Assembly (NCBI GenBank): GCA_964019135.1 | Contig: OZ025248.1 | Coordinates: forward strand, 44,261,670 to 44,325,669 | Length of the DNA: 64,000 nt | Source of the DNA: Arenicola marina | Lineage: Eukaryota > Annelida > Polychaeta > Arenicolidae | Direction of reading: 5' to 3' | Shown here: positions 23,745 through 35,514 of the stretch, piece by piece | How positions within the stretch are numbered: position 1 is the stretch's first letter | Layout of the letters: every line of letters starts with the position of its first letter | Translations under genes and position numbers: made by a program | Notes under the pieces: model-generated | The model's database searches: none | What the model was told of the DNA's origin: nothing | Seen by the model: the letters and a program-made list of their open reading frames with translations, nothing else

Positions 23745-23935
23745 GACATGTGGCATGTCGATTTTAAGAAGCGGTCCATGTCGCAGGTCAACTTTAAAAA
23801 GAGGGGCATGTCGCATGTCGATTTTAAGAAAAGGTCCATGTCGCGTGTCGCTAAGTCTTATGTTGCATGTCGATTTTAAGGCAGCCCCGACGTCGCATAG
23901 TCGATTTTAAAAATCCCCTTGTCGCCGTGTCGCAA
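23745..23935. repeat. Imperfect repeat of about 30 bp
   Basis: Five to six copies around catgtcgattttaag with varied spacing. Confidence 0.7.
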
Positions 23936-24477
23936 AAGGCCCTCTGGGGCCCTATAAAGATGGTATGTGCTTTATGGCAGAGGAAACAGGCGTAGTTGTA
24001 TTTTTACATTGCCCACGGGAGGTAACGTTAACGCATAGCATAAACTATTTTTTTTGGGTGGGGGGCTGGGGGGGGGGGGGGGGGGAAGGACGAAAATCCA
24101 TAAGTACTTTTGGAAGCTGTAATAATGGCGAAGTTACAAGTCGTCAGGGCCAATTTCGGCAAAAGGGCCTTTTAAGCGCAATTTGGGCTAAATACTGCCT
24201 TCGACAAGCAGTGTGGGCACTGTAGGCGGAGCTTAGATGAACATTCAGTTTGAAGCCAAGAGCGCTTCTCTTGAATCATTAACGGTACTTTCCTACCTTT
24301 TATTTATTATGTCTTCGTGACTTCACATGACGTCATTTGACGGTTACAACAATATTCGCGATAGCTTCTATTTTGTTAAATATACCTACTTATGAACTCA
24401 TGGGTGAACTCATGAACTTATGGGTGATGTTAGCTATTGCCAAATTAGCTGAACATCAAGCAGACCCAATCTTTTGT

Positions 24478-24560
24478 AGGAGAACGTTAGCTATGACGTT
24501 GACGCACACTTAGCCCCCTCGCCATAAGGTGTCTCTGAAGACGACGTGTAACGTAAAATA
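24478..24560. repeat. Inverted-repeat arm, right
   Basis: Reverse-complement relative of 21398-21500. Confidence 0.65.
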
Positions 24561-25690
24561 CACCGGAAGCCACCCTACCGTATAATAGCTGGTAGTCCCG
24601 CGCATATGCGAAACAATCGTGCGTGGTGTGGTAAAAGCATGAATTTGGCATACATTTTCGAAGTTCCACCATGGCTGATCAAATTGAGCTATAGTGTCAA
24701 ATCAGATTTGACACCTGACGTCTATGGCAGCCATTTCCATAGTATCTTGGAAACTGACAAGGACAAGGATAAAAATGTTATTCTGATGTCTATCCATAGC
24801 TTTTCAGGTTCGAAGTATGCCACATGAACCATTATGGATGACTTTTTTTCTCTGTAGCCTAAACCCTGTATGTATAGCCTAAACATTCTCACTCAGAAGG
24901 TTCTGCCTTGTCACCAGAGAGTTTCTCCAATTGGCTGGGATGGCGTTCTACTTGTAGTAACCCCATTACATCTACTCGTAGTGATGGCGGGCGCGGATAA
25001 TTCTCAATGAGAGAGTAAGTCTTTCAGGTTTCCGTTGCGAACTTGACACGCATTTTTGCGAGCAAAGCTACGAGATACGAGCGAAATGATCCTAGATCTC
25101 GAAATCTGTAACCCAAATCTGTTTGTAGATCTATGACAACGGTACATATGGTTATCCATAGATAGAGATGTTGTGTACTGTTACAGACCGTATTCGCCAT
25201 CCTGGAAAAATGGCAGATGCGTTGCCCCAGCTTACACAATAGCACTTCTTTATTCCCAAAAAAGTATAAGTCTTACATAAACATAAAAATCATCAGTGTT
25301 TATTTTCAAAACATTGAGTATTTTCGTAGTCTTGTCCGCCATTTTGAAAAAAAAAACACGTTTCAACATGTAGAAGGTGTGAAAATGCCTGTGTGGGTGA
25401 TGTGTGAGCTTTACGGTCGAGTTCTTTGCGGGCCGCTTTTCGCCGGTCCAGATTTTGTGAGTTTCGTGTATATTTCTTGCTGCGGTCAGTTCCGACACGT
25501 GGTGATCGATTTCACTATAGCGGACCCCATCCCTTTCTTGATCATTCTCGTATCTGTTTCTATCCCCACCCCCCTTTATTCCGCTGTACTTATTTCTCAT
25601 TGGTCCAATGTTCCACTCCTGTGCCACTCCTGTGCCGAGTATGTCCATCCCATTTCTTCATGGGTAATATAAAGCGCTGCTCTTGGGTGG
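24561..25690. other. Intergenic, no gene recognised
   Basis: No exon recognised. A short dispersed repeat (ggaaaaatggcagatgcgtt, near 25203) recurs near 26498. Confidence 0.5.
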
Positions 25691-25693
25691 TCA

Positions 25694-25754
25694 AGACATA
25701 CCCTTCACAGCCAGCCTCCAGACCGGAGCTGTTATTGTCATCTGTATTTTACAG
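25694..25754 (+). repeat. 61-bp exact duplication, left copy, followed by a splice-donor sequence
   Basis: Identical to 26259-26319. A TATA-like tataaag lies upstream (about 25669), and the copy is followed at once by gtaagt. The right copy is followed by caataaagcc instead. Confidence 0.85.
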
Positions 25755-25884
25755 GTAAGTGGAAGTAGGAAGTGGGATTTAAGGGGAATTTAACTTGATG
25801 GAACTCGTCAGTATTTTATCGCTCGGTCAGATAATGTGTATGAATGAATAACATTTCACGATACTTGTACTGAAGTAATATGTA

Positions 25885-26052
25885 AGATGTGTTTGATTGA
25901 TGTGTTTGATTGATGTGTTTGATTGATGTGTTTGATTGATGTGTTTGATTGATGTGATGGATTGATGTGATGGATTGATATGATGAATTGATATGATGAA
26001 TTGATATGATGGATTGATATGATGGATTGATATGATGGATTGATATCAGTGC
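25885..26052. repeat. 13-bp tandem repeat
   Basis: About 13 copies, drifting from tgatgtgtttgat to tgatgtgatggat to tgatatgatgaat in blocks, which suggests stepwise local expansion. Confidence 0.9.
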
Positions 26053-26258
26053 TAGATTGATGTGTTTAATTTACTGACATCATTTATATGATGTTAGATT
26101 TAGCGTTTAACGTCTGAATATAGTTTAGGAATTCTCTACTCCCACTAATATATTTATGTGGGGTCATTGACATCGTCCTTATGTATATGAATTGTGAATA
26201 ACATTCCAATATTGTCATACAGCCGTTATTGTGACGATGTGATGAAGCGGACGTCAAT

Positions 26259-26319
26259 AGACATACCCTTCACAGCCAGCCTCCAGACCGGAGCTGTTAT
26301 TGTCATCTGTATTTTACAG
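26259..26319 (+). repeat. 61-bp exact duplication, right copy
   Basis: Exact copy of 25694-25754, followed by an aataaa polyadenylation-like signal at 26321-26326. Confidence 0.85.
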
Positions 26320-26559
26320 CAATAAAGCCATTATTACAAACCCGGTGGTGTTCAGCGACTACAAACAGGATATTCAATAATTATTTTCTTTCGAATTTAG
26401 CGACCCCGAAAAAATATGTACCGGTATCAAAATAATAGTTCTATCCCTCTTGTTTTCAAGATATTCAGTATTTTTGCTGGCCTGGTTCGTCATATTGGAA
26501 AATGGCGGAGGCGTTGCTCCTAGATCCACGAGAAATGTGTTTTTTTTTGTTCAGGGGCC

Positions 26560-26935
26560 TGAGCTAGCTTAGGAGGCTAGCTCTAACCCAGGCTTCTAGC
26601 CCATGCCGCTGGCCCAGGGCACCATGCAGCCGAGGCCCCTAAACCAGGCCTAGCCCTGACCGCTAGTCCAGGCTGCTGGCTCTGGCCGCTACCCCCGTAA
26701 GCTACCCTAGGTTGCTAGCCTACGCCACTAGCGCAGGTTTATCCCAGTATGCTAACCCAGGCCGCTAGCCAGGGCGCCAACGAAGGCGGCTAGCCAGGGC
26801 TTCAATCTGGGCCTTGCCAAGGCCGCTACCTCAGGCCGCTAGCCCAGGCCCCTAGCCTAGGCAGCTTTGCCCAGGCTGCTAGGCCAGGCCGCTAGCTTAA
26901 ACCGTTAGCCCAAGCTCCTAACCCAGGCTGACCGA
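26560..26935. repeat. Degenerate gctagccc-type repeat
   Basis: Irregular units of about 12-18 bp built from variants of aggccgctagcccaggc. Confidence 0.75.
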
Positions 26936-27600
26936 GGAAGCATTGTGTTAGGGGGGCGGGGGCATGGAGTTGACCAAGGGAGTATTGTCTTGGGGGGCAG
27001 GGGGCATGAGGCTGACCGAGGGAGTATCGTCATGGGGGGAGGAGGCATGGGATGACCGAGGGAGTATTGTCATGGGGGGAGGGGCATTGGGCTGACCGTG
27101 GGAGGATTGTCTGGGGGGGAAAGGGGGCATGGGGCTGACCGAGGAAGTATTGTCATGTGGAGGGAGGAGGCATGAGGCTAACCGAGGGAGTATCGTCATG
27201 GGGGGAGGAGGCATGGGATGACCGAGGGAGTATTGTCATGGGGGGAGGGGCATTGGGCTGACCGTGGGAGGATTGTCATGTGGAGGGAGGAGGCATGGGG
27301 CTGATCGAGGGAGTATTGCCATGAGGGAGGAGGGAGAATGGGCTGACCGAAGGAGTATTTTCTCGAGGGGTGGGGGGGGGGGGGCTGCCCGAGGGTCTTG
27401 GGGATGGGGGGCATGGGGCAGACCGAGGGAGTATTGTCCTGAGGAGGGAGGAGGCATGGAGCTGACCCAAGGAGTATTGCCATGAGGGAGGAGGGGCGTG
27501 GGACTGATCGAGGGACCATAGCTTTGGGGGGGGGGGGGGGGGTATGAGGCATGGGGCTGATCGAGGGAGTATTGTCATGAAGGGGACAGGGTGATTTCAA
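26936..27600. repeat. G-rich minisatellite of about 41-44 bp
   Basis: About 15 copies with core gaccgagggagtattgtcat separated by G-runs; one more copy near 27958-28020. The plus strand carries almost all the G. Minus-strand proline-rich open frames are by-products. Confidence 0.88.
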
Positions 27601-27780
27601 AGGGGAGGGGAGTGGCGGTAGGAAGCATTGTGTGTGTGTGTGTGTGTGTTGGGAGGGGGGGTGATTGTCAAAGGGGAGGGGAGTGGCGGTAGGAAGCATT
27701 GTGTGTGTGTGGGGGGGGGGGGTGGGGGGGGCACGGTCTGTCAGGGAATTGTTGGGATTTGCCTGGGGTGGGGGGGGGGC
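27601..27780. repeat. Short duplication with (GT)n and poly-G
   Basis: A segment of about 55 bp (aaaggggaggggagtggcgg followed by a GT run) occurs twice at 27598 and 27669, then long G-runs to 27779. Confidence 0.8.
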
Positions 27781-28088
27781 AGTTGTCCGGGGATAATTCA
27801 GCCGGTAGGGAGGGAGTCTTTAAGACACAGATTGACAGATTGCAGATCGGCAGATTGCAGATCGGCAGATTGCAGTTTCACGCAATTATTCGTTAAAGGA
27901 GTCCACCAATGGAATACTATGTCATCCATATGTACTCTAACATACAAGATACCATGGGGCTGACCGGAGGAGTATTGACATGAGAGGGGAGGGGGCGTGG
28001 AGCTGACCGAGAGAGTATTGTTTGGGTTTTCCCAAAAGACCTATCGTTGTGTGGTTATGCCCGTCGCTTTGCCGTCTGTCTGTGATAG

Positions 28089-28465
28089 TACTGTGGCCCA
28101 TAGGTACACGGTGGCGCTGAGGGTGCTTCTTCGCTCCGCGAGGTGAAACTGCTCCGCAGAAGTTTGGCGAAATGTACCGCGCGGAGCGGAGAAATAGACT
28201 GCGCGGAGTGAAGAAATGTAATGCGCGGAGCGGAGAAATTACCTCCGCGGAGCCGTTTCACCGCACGGAGCGGAGAAATATACTGCGCGGAGCGGAAAGA
28301 TATACTTCGCGGAACGGAGAAATGTACTGCGGGAAGCGAAGAAATGTACACGCGAAGCAAAGAAATGTACTGCGCAGGGCGACGAAATGACCTCCGCAGA
28401 GCCGTTTCACCTCGCTGAGCGGAGCAATACCCTCAGCGCAACCATTGTACCTATGAGCCACAGTA
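28089..28465. mobile_element. MITE-like element with a minisatellite core
   Basis: The ends are inverted repeats of about 70 bp: tactgtggcccataggtaca at 28089 mirrors the end at 28465 with few mismatches, and both arms continue through cgctgagggt and gaggtgaaac. Between them lie about ten units of about 22 bp around cgcggagcggagaaat (28140-28430). No transposase. Confidence 0.8.
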
Positions 28466-29820
28466 TAAAGGCGACCGCGGTGCGTGCCTGTGTCGCCTTG
28501 AAAGATAACACCTGGTTGACAGTGGGTGGGTTTTGCGCGGCCTGGATTCCGCCACCAACCAACTCACCCCCTCTACCAGCGCTGTAGTGTATGATTCTGA
28601 CGAGTGAGGGTGAAGAAGGTGGGAGGAATGACTGCAGGAGCCTGGTGGATGGGAGTGGGGAGGAGGGACAAGAGTCCGTGAGGTGGTGGGCGGCTGCGGG
28701 GGCGATTCATTCCTGGTTCCTGTTCTTCTCCCTTCCCACGACTGTGCCCCCCCCCCCTCTCTCCCGCCTCTCCCAATATATCACATCACAATATATCAAC
28801 ACTACGGTGCCTTATCGCGAACCGCTCACTCACTGCCATCCCCAGCTCCGGCGCCGACATTAACATGGGAATCCCCATAAGGAATGTTGGGCCCTCTAGC
28901 GGGAAAAGTAAAATAGAAAGTATCTTGTTTTAACTAAGAAACAACTAGGCGGTAAAATTAGACGTTCTGTGACCCGAATCCTATCTCTCTAATCAAAGTA
29001 TTAATTATACAGTGAATTGACGTCATTGACGGCGAATTTTTCTTCGGGAAATTGGTCATACCGACTTTCTGAGTACATCATGGGAGGTTGACGACGATTG
29101 AGAAAGTTTAAGAGGGAAAACAACGTGCATCTAATTTGAACATAAGGACAAGGTGAACAATGACGTCATTTTGCGCGAAACTTCTTCCTACGCGCAGAAA
29201 AATGGTCCATATTAAAGTTGTGCCCCCTAATCAGTAGAACGTTTTGACGCTAGTCGCATCTCTCTAGGACAAATATTAAGCAAGCCTTAGCACTTTTACG
29301 TTTTTCCTTTAATCGGATGGCCTTGACCTTTGACCTTTGACATTGGGACGTCCGTCACTTAAAAATTGTAGAGGCTCGGACATGCCATACTTCTATAAAA
29401 GTTGGTGAACGATAGCTGTTGTTGTTAGGACAGTAAGATGATACGAAAAAAATACAAACATACAAACCTCGGGATTGAAGTGGCTAAAAGTCCTAGTCCG
29501 AGTGACATAAGACGAAATATTGATATTTCGTCTTAACAAACACGACCCACCGACATATGACGAAAATTGAAACTTTTCGTAATAATAATAGCTCACCTGC
29601 CGACGGTGACCATAAACGGGAAGAGTCCCCGATTGGTGGATATACAATGTATGATTAAAAATCGTGAGGCATATAGTTTGATCGTACAAAGATCAGTGTT
29701 CCCGATAACCGACATTTCTCTCCATCAATACATTTTAACATTGCAGAAGCTCTTTTTATCACTACTTAGCATAGTTACGTTTAATATAGCCACTATGTTG
29801 TATTTTGCAGTTGGATTTGG
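28466..29820. other. Intergenic, no gene recognised
   Basis: Nothing assignable. A 28-bp near-palindrome with gacgaaatattgatatttcgtc lies at about 29509-29536. Confidence 0.5.
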
Positions 29821-29822
29821 CG

Positions 29823-30052
29823 GCCGGCTAGGGTGCCAGACCCTACACTGCGGCCGGCCAGGCTGCCGGACAGTGTACTGCGGCCTGCTAGGCGGCCAGA
29901 CAGGATACTGCGGCCGGCCCCGCTGCCGGACAGTGTACTGCGGCCGGCCCCGCTGCCGGACAGTGTACTGCGGCCTGCTAGGCGGCCAGACAGGATACTG
30001 CGGCCGGCCAGGCTGCCGGACAGTGTACTGCGGCCTGCGCGAAACCACCCTG
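29823..30052. repeat. 30-bp minisatellite
   Basis: About 7.5 copies around ggctgccggacagtgtactg. It is open in more than one frame because 30 is a multiple of 3. Confidence 0.93.
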
Positions 30053-30315
30053 CTGCGGGCTAGGCTGCCGGACTTCAAACTGCGCCGGGCGGGACGAGAC
30101 GCCGCCCCTGGGGTCGTGCCTTGGTGGCAGGCTCCCGAGCGCCTGCGGCCTTGGTCGCAGGTGCCGTGGACGCCCCTGTCGCCACTGTCACCTTTGCCGA
30201 CCCCGGCCTGGATGCCCCGCCAGATGCCGACCGCCTTGGAGATTGCACGCTACGTCGCGAGGCAGAACCGCACTGTATCCCTGGCAGCGAACCTGATGCG
30301 GCGAGAACTGGGCGA

Positions 30316-31540
30316 CCGCGAGAGCCAGGTTAGTGTACATCATGGGGAGTATCATAAACAGGAATGCTTTAGAAGGCGACTTGTTCGGAAAGAAGGCGAC
30401 TTGTTCGCTTGTTCGGAAAGAAGGCGACTTGTTCGGAAAGAAGGCGACTTGTTCGGAAAGAAGGCGAATTCCTTCGCGCGATCTTTTACTGAAATTTGTA
30501 TCTATCCAAATCGGTACGGCTCCATTTGTTCGCAGTGATTAATGACAATAGACTAGTTAGTCTGTGCTTTGTACTTCAGCACTGGCTCTTGCACGGCCTG
30601 CGGGCAAGAGTGTTTAAACCTGTCCTGGGCTGGGTAGGCCGCAGGTCGTCTTTCTGACGCCATCGCTGCCACCCGATGCAGCTGAGGCGGCGAGAGCTCG
30701 GCGACATACCAAGAGCCAGGTTAGTGTACATCATGGGGAGTATCATAAACAGGAATGCTTTAGAAGGCGACTTGTTCGGAAAGAAGGATACTTGTTCGGA
30801 AAGAAGGATACTTGTTCGGAAAGAAGGATACTTGTTCGGAAAGAAAGATACTTGTTCGGAAAGAAAGATACTTGTTCGGAAAGAAGGCGACTTGTTCGGA
30901 AAGAAGGCGACTTGTTCGGAAAGAAAGCGAATTCCTTCGCGCGCTCTTTTAGTGAAATTTGTGTGTATCCAAATTGGTACGGCTCCATTTGTTCGCAGTG
31001 ATTAATGACAATAGACTAGTTAGTCTGTGCTTTGTGTTTCAGCACTGGCTCTTGCGCGGCCTGCAGGCAAGGGTGTTCAACCCTGTCCTGGGCTGGGGAG
31101 CCCGCAGGTCGCTGTCGCCCTCGCCGACGCTGCGACGCGCGTCTTACTGACGCCATCGCTGCCACCCGATGCAGCTGATGCGGCGAGAGCTCGGCGACAT
31201 ACCAAGAGCCAGGTTAGTGTACATCATGGGGAGTATCATAAACAGGAATGCTTTAGAAGGCGACTTGTCCGGAAAGAAGGATACTTGTTCGGAAAGAAAG
31301 CGAATTCCTTCGCGCGCTCTTTTAGTGAAATTTGTGTGTATCCAAATCGGTACGGCTCCATTTGTTCGCAGTGATTAATGACAATAGACTAGTTAGTCTG
31401 TGCTTTGTGCTTCAGCACTGGCTCTTGCGCGGCTTGCAGGCAAGGGTGTTCAACACTGTCCTGGGCTGGGGAGCCCGCAGTTCGCTGTCGCCCTCGCCGT
31501 CGCTGCCACCCGCGACTTACTGACGCCTGCAACCCTATGC
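30316..31540. repeat. Segmental triplication, each unit with a 20-bp subarray
   Basis: A segment starting caggttagtgtacatcatgg recurs at about 30327, 30718 and 31211. Each copy holds a variable number of cttgttcggaaagaaggcga units, then a shared 3' part (agtgattaatgacaatagac ... cttcagcactggctcttgc). Copies 2 and 3 have about 170 bp of GC-rich sequence bounded by cttcag and gttagt, resembling exon borders. No protein family recognised. Confidence 0.85.
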
Positions 31541-31559
31541 CGTGCGCAGTCCAGCCGTG

Positions 31560-32200
31560 TGGCCATCAGCGTGAGAGGCGGGGTCCTACCCGTGTGTCGA
31601 CCGCCGTGAGAGGCGGGGTCCTACCCGTGTGTTGACCGCCGTGAGAGGCGGGGTCCTACCCGTGTGTCGACTGCCGTGAGAGGCGGTGTCCTATCCGAGT
31701 GTCAACCAGCGAGAGAGGCGGTGTCCTACCCGAGTGTCAACCAGCGAGAGAGGCGGGGTCCTACCCGTGTGTCGACCGCCGTGAGAGGCGGGGTCCTACC
31801 CGTGTGTCGACCGCCGTGAGAAGCGGGGTCCTACCCGTGTGTCGACCGCCGTGAGAGGCGGGGTCCTACCCGTGTGTCGACCGCCGTGAGAGGCGGGGTC
31901 CTACCCGTGTGTCGACCGCCGTGAGAGGCGGGGTCCTACCCGTGTGTCGACCGCCGTGAGAGGCGGGGTCCTACCCGTGTGTCGACCGCCGTGAGAGGCG
32001 GGGTCCTACCCGTGTGTCGACCGCCGTGAGAGGCGGGGTCCTACCCGTGTGTCGACCGCCGTGAGAGGCGGGGTCCTACCCGTGTGTCGACCGCCGTGAG
32101 AGGCGGGGTCCTACCCGTGTGTCGACCGCCGTGAGAGGCGGGGTCCTACCCGTGTGTCGACCGGCGTGAGAGGCAGGGTCCTACCCGGGAGTCGTCCAGC
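31560..32200. repeat. 35-bp minisatellite
   Basis: About 18 highly similar copies around gtgagaggcggggtcctacc. The copies are more uniform in the right two-thirds than at the left edge. Confidence 0.95.
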
Positions 32201-34260
32201 GTGAGTGACAGTCATGTCCCGGTCGTCGTCCAGCGAGTGTTATGCAGTCGTATCCCGGGAGTCGTCCAGCGAGTGAGGCGAAGTCCTATCCCGGGAGTCG
32301 TCCAGGGAGTGTCGCGAAGTCCTATCCCGGGAGTCGTCCAGGGAGTGTGGCGAAGTCCTATCCGGGGAGTCGTCCAGCGAGTGTGGCGCAGTCCTATCCC
32401 GGGTTTTGTCCAGCGAGTGTGGCGCAGTCCTATCCCGGGAGTCGTCAAGCGAGTGTGGCGCAGTCTCATCCCGGGAGTCGTCCAGCGAGTGTGGCGCAGT
32501 CTTATCCCGGGAGTCGTCAAGCGAGTGTGGCGCAGTCCTATCCCGGGAGTCGTCAAGCGAGTGTGGCGCAGTCCTATCCCGGGAGTCGTCAAGCGAGTGT
32601 GGCGCAGTCCTATCCCGGGAGTCGTCAAGCGAGTGTGGCGCAGTCCTATCCCGGAAGTCGTCCAGCGAGTGTGGCGCAGTCCTATCCCGGGAGTCGTCCA
32701 GCGAGTGTGGCGCAGTCCTATCCCGGGAGTCGTCAAGCGAGTGTGGCGCAGTCCTATCCCGGAAGTCGTCCAGCGAGTGTGGCGCAGTCCTATCCCGGGA
32801 GTCGTCCAGCGAGTGTGGCGCAGTCCTATCCCGGGAGTCGTCCAGCGAGTGTGGCGAAGTCCTATCCCGGGAGTCGTCCAGCGAGTGTGGCGCAGTCCTA
32901 TCCGGCGAGTCGTCCAGCGAGTGTGGTGAAGTCCTATACCGGGTGTCGTCCAGCGAGAATATTGCAGTTCTAAATCGGGAGTCGTCCAGCGAGAGTGGCT
33001 CAGTCTTATCACGGGAGTCGTCCAGCGAGTTTGGCGAAGTCCTATCCCGGGAGTCGTCCAGCGAGTGGGGCGCAGTCCTATCCCGGGAGTCGTCCAGCGA
33101 GTGGGGCGCAGTCCTATCCCGGGAGTCGTCCAGCGAGTGTGACGCAGTCCTATCCCGGGAGTCGTTCAGCGAGTGTGGCGCAGTCCTATCCCCGGAGTCG
33201 TCTAGCGTGAGTGGCGTAGTCCTATCCCGGGAGTCGTCTTGCAAGAGTGGCGTAGTCCTATCCCGGGAGCCGTCCAGCGTGAGTGGCGTAGTCCTAACCC
33301 GGGAGTCATCCAGCCAGTGTGGCGTAGTCCTATCCCGGGAGTCGTACAGAGAGAATATTGCAGTTCTAAATCGGGAGTCTCCCGTTGTCGTCCATGCGAG
33401 TGGCGTAGTCCTATCCCGGGTGTAGTCTAGGCGAGTGGCGCAGCCCTATCTCGGGTGTAGTCCAGCGAGTGTGGCGCAGCCCTATCCCGGGAGTCGTCCA
33501 GCGAGTGTGGCGCAGTCCTATCCCGGGAGTCGTCCAGCGAGTGTGGCGCGGTCCTATCCCGGGAGTCGTCCAGTGAGAGTGGCGTAGTCCTAACCCGGGA
33601 GTCATCCAGCCAGTGTGGCGTAGTCCTATCCCGGGAGTCGTCCAGAGAGAATATTGCAGTTCTAAATCGGGAGTCGTCCAGCGAGTGTGGCGAAGTCTAT
33701 CCCGTTGTCGTCCATGCGAGTGGCGTAGTCCTATCCCGGGTGTAGTCTAGGCGAGTGGCGCAGCCCTATCTCGGGTGTAGTCCAGCGAGTGTGGCGCAGC
33801 CCTATCCCGGGAGTCGTCCAGCGAGTGTGGCGCAGTCCTATCCCGGGAGTCGTCCAGCGAGTGTGGCGCAGTCCTATCCCGGGAGTCGTCCAGTGAGAGT
33901 GGCGCAGTCCTATGCCGGGAGTCGTCCAGCGAGTGTGGCGCAGTCCTATCCCGGGAGTCGTCCAGCGAGAATATTGCAGTCCTATCCCGGGAGTCGTCCA
34001 GCGAGAATATTGCAGTCCTATCCCGGGTGTCGTCCAGGCGAGTGGCCCAGTCCTATCCCGGGAGTCGTCCAACGTGAGTGGCCCAGTCCTATCCAGGGAC
34101 TCGTCCCGGCGAGTGGCGCAGTCCTATCCCGGTAGTCGTCCAGTGATTGTGGCGAAGTTATATCCCTGGAGTCGTCCAGAGTGAGTGGTGCAGTCCTATC
34201 CCGAGTTTCGACCAGGCGAGTGTGGTGAAGTCCTATACCGGGTGACGTCCAGCGAGAGTG
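32201..34260. repeat. 36-bp minisatellite related to the 35-bp array
   Basis: About 57 copies around gcagtcctatcccgggagtc; two further copies at 34505-34615. A block from 33401 is repeated from 33721, a 320-bp higher-order period. Period 36 gives long open frames of a 12-residue repeat on both strands; not taken as genes. Confidence 0.95.
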
Positions 34261-35300
34261 GCACCGTTTAAACCCTGGTTAGTGCTTACAGACTTTTCCC
34301 TTCCCGTTGGATATGCTACTGTACATGTATGCACATGACGTATCTTAATTTTCCCGCAGTTTTGGGCCCATCTTTCATGTTAGCGCCTACGAAATAGATC
34401 GTGATTTGATGTAATGGTTGACATGAAGCTTGCGTGACATGCAAGAACGACCGAGTATTGACAGTTTGGTCGCCGCCTCTTTTTCAAGAATTGTGGTCTT
34501 TCTTATCCTGTCCCGGGAGCCCTCCAACGAGAGTGGCCCAGTCCTATCCCGGGAGCCGTCCAACGAGAGTGGCGCAGTCCTATCCCGGGAGTCGTCCAGC
34601 GAGAGCGGCTCGGGCCGAACACTGGTTAGTGCTTTCGGACTTCTTTCCCCTACCCCGCTAGATGCGCCACTGGATGAACATAACGTAGACCACCCAGTTT
34701 TGGTCCCATCGTCCATGTTAACGCCCACGAAATGGATAATAATTGTTGTAAATGGATGGCAAGAACTCTCGTTAGCTATGCCAGACAATGATTGGTCCTA
34801 ACATGAAATAAGCTCCGAATTTTCGCAATTTTGTAAGAATTATCTTTATCAGCGGCAGTTTTAAACCATGCCCCATCTATTTCCTTCCCCTTAGACTACT
34901 ACATTACCGGTCTTGTATTATAACCAGTCTCTCTTTCCTCGCTCTGATCAGTCTCGCGTTGTATATGTTGCTAAGAATGGAGTAATCTGTTTCAGAGTTC
35001 ACTCGGTGTCTGTCCATCTGGAAGTAAGCAGACGATCGAGTTCTGAAGCTGTGCTGCTGCAGGGAAAGAGATCGAGAGTCAAACGATTCCAACTTACAAG
35101 CGTCCTATTTCGAAGAATTTAATGGCGTCATAACCATTGATACCGCCTATTATGGCCATCACTTGCTAAAAGGCCTAGGCTTTTAAAGTGTCATTTTCCT
35201 GTCTTGTATTAAAGTTGGGTTGGCTTGCACGCTAGGTGCTTCCAAACTGAGTCAGTCTGGTTATTAGGATTGCGAATGTCTTTGGAGGCGAGAGACGCGA
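34261..35300. other. Duplicated flank segments, no gene recognised
   Basis: 34270-34400 and 34615-34740 are diverged direct copies (shared ctggttagtgctt, tttcatgttagcgcc versus gtccatgttaacgcc, ctacgaaatagat versus ccacgaaatggat). Confidence 0.55.
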
Positions 35301-35304
35301 TTCG

Positions 35305-35430
35305 ATTCGAGGTGGGTGGAGGAGGGGGCATGGCAGGTGGGTGGAGGACGGTGCATGGGAAGTGGGTGGAAGACGGGGCATGGGAGGTGGGTGGAGGACG
35401 GGGCATGGGAGGTGGGTTGAGGACGGGATG
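35305..35430. repeat. 26-bp minisatellite
   Basis: About five copies around ggtgggtggaggacggggca. Confidence 0.88.
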
Positions 35431-35514
35431 TGGGAAGGGAAGGAAGCATATTGTACAAGCAACTGAAGATATGCTCTGTATGGCTGTTTTACCCATAACT
35501 GGATCACGTCCTTG

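Noticed and set aside
29567..30538. 323-codon plus-strand frame with CGRPGCRTVY-like repeats
   Set aside because: The repeat is the 30-bp minisatellite and the rest has no family resemblance; the splice-like borders are kept only as a finding.
32201..34184. Open frames of 90-339 codons on both strands
   Set aside because: 36-bp periodicity explains them (12-residue repeats such as SSECGAVLSRES).
31560..34260. Regular repeats resembling a CRISPR array
   Set aside because: Units are contiguous with no unique spacers, and the genome is animal; this is a minisatellite.
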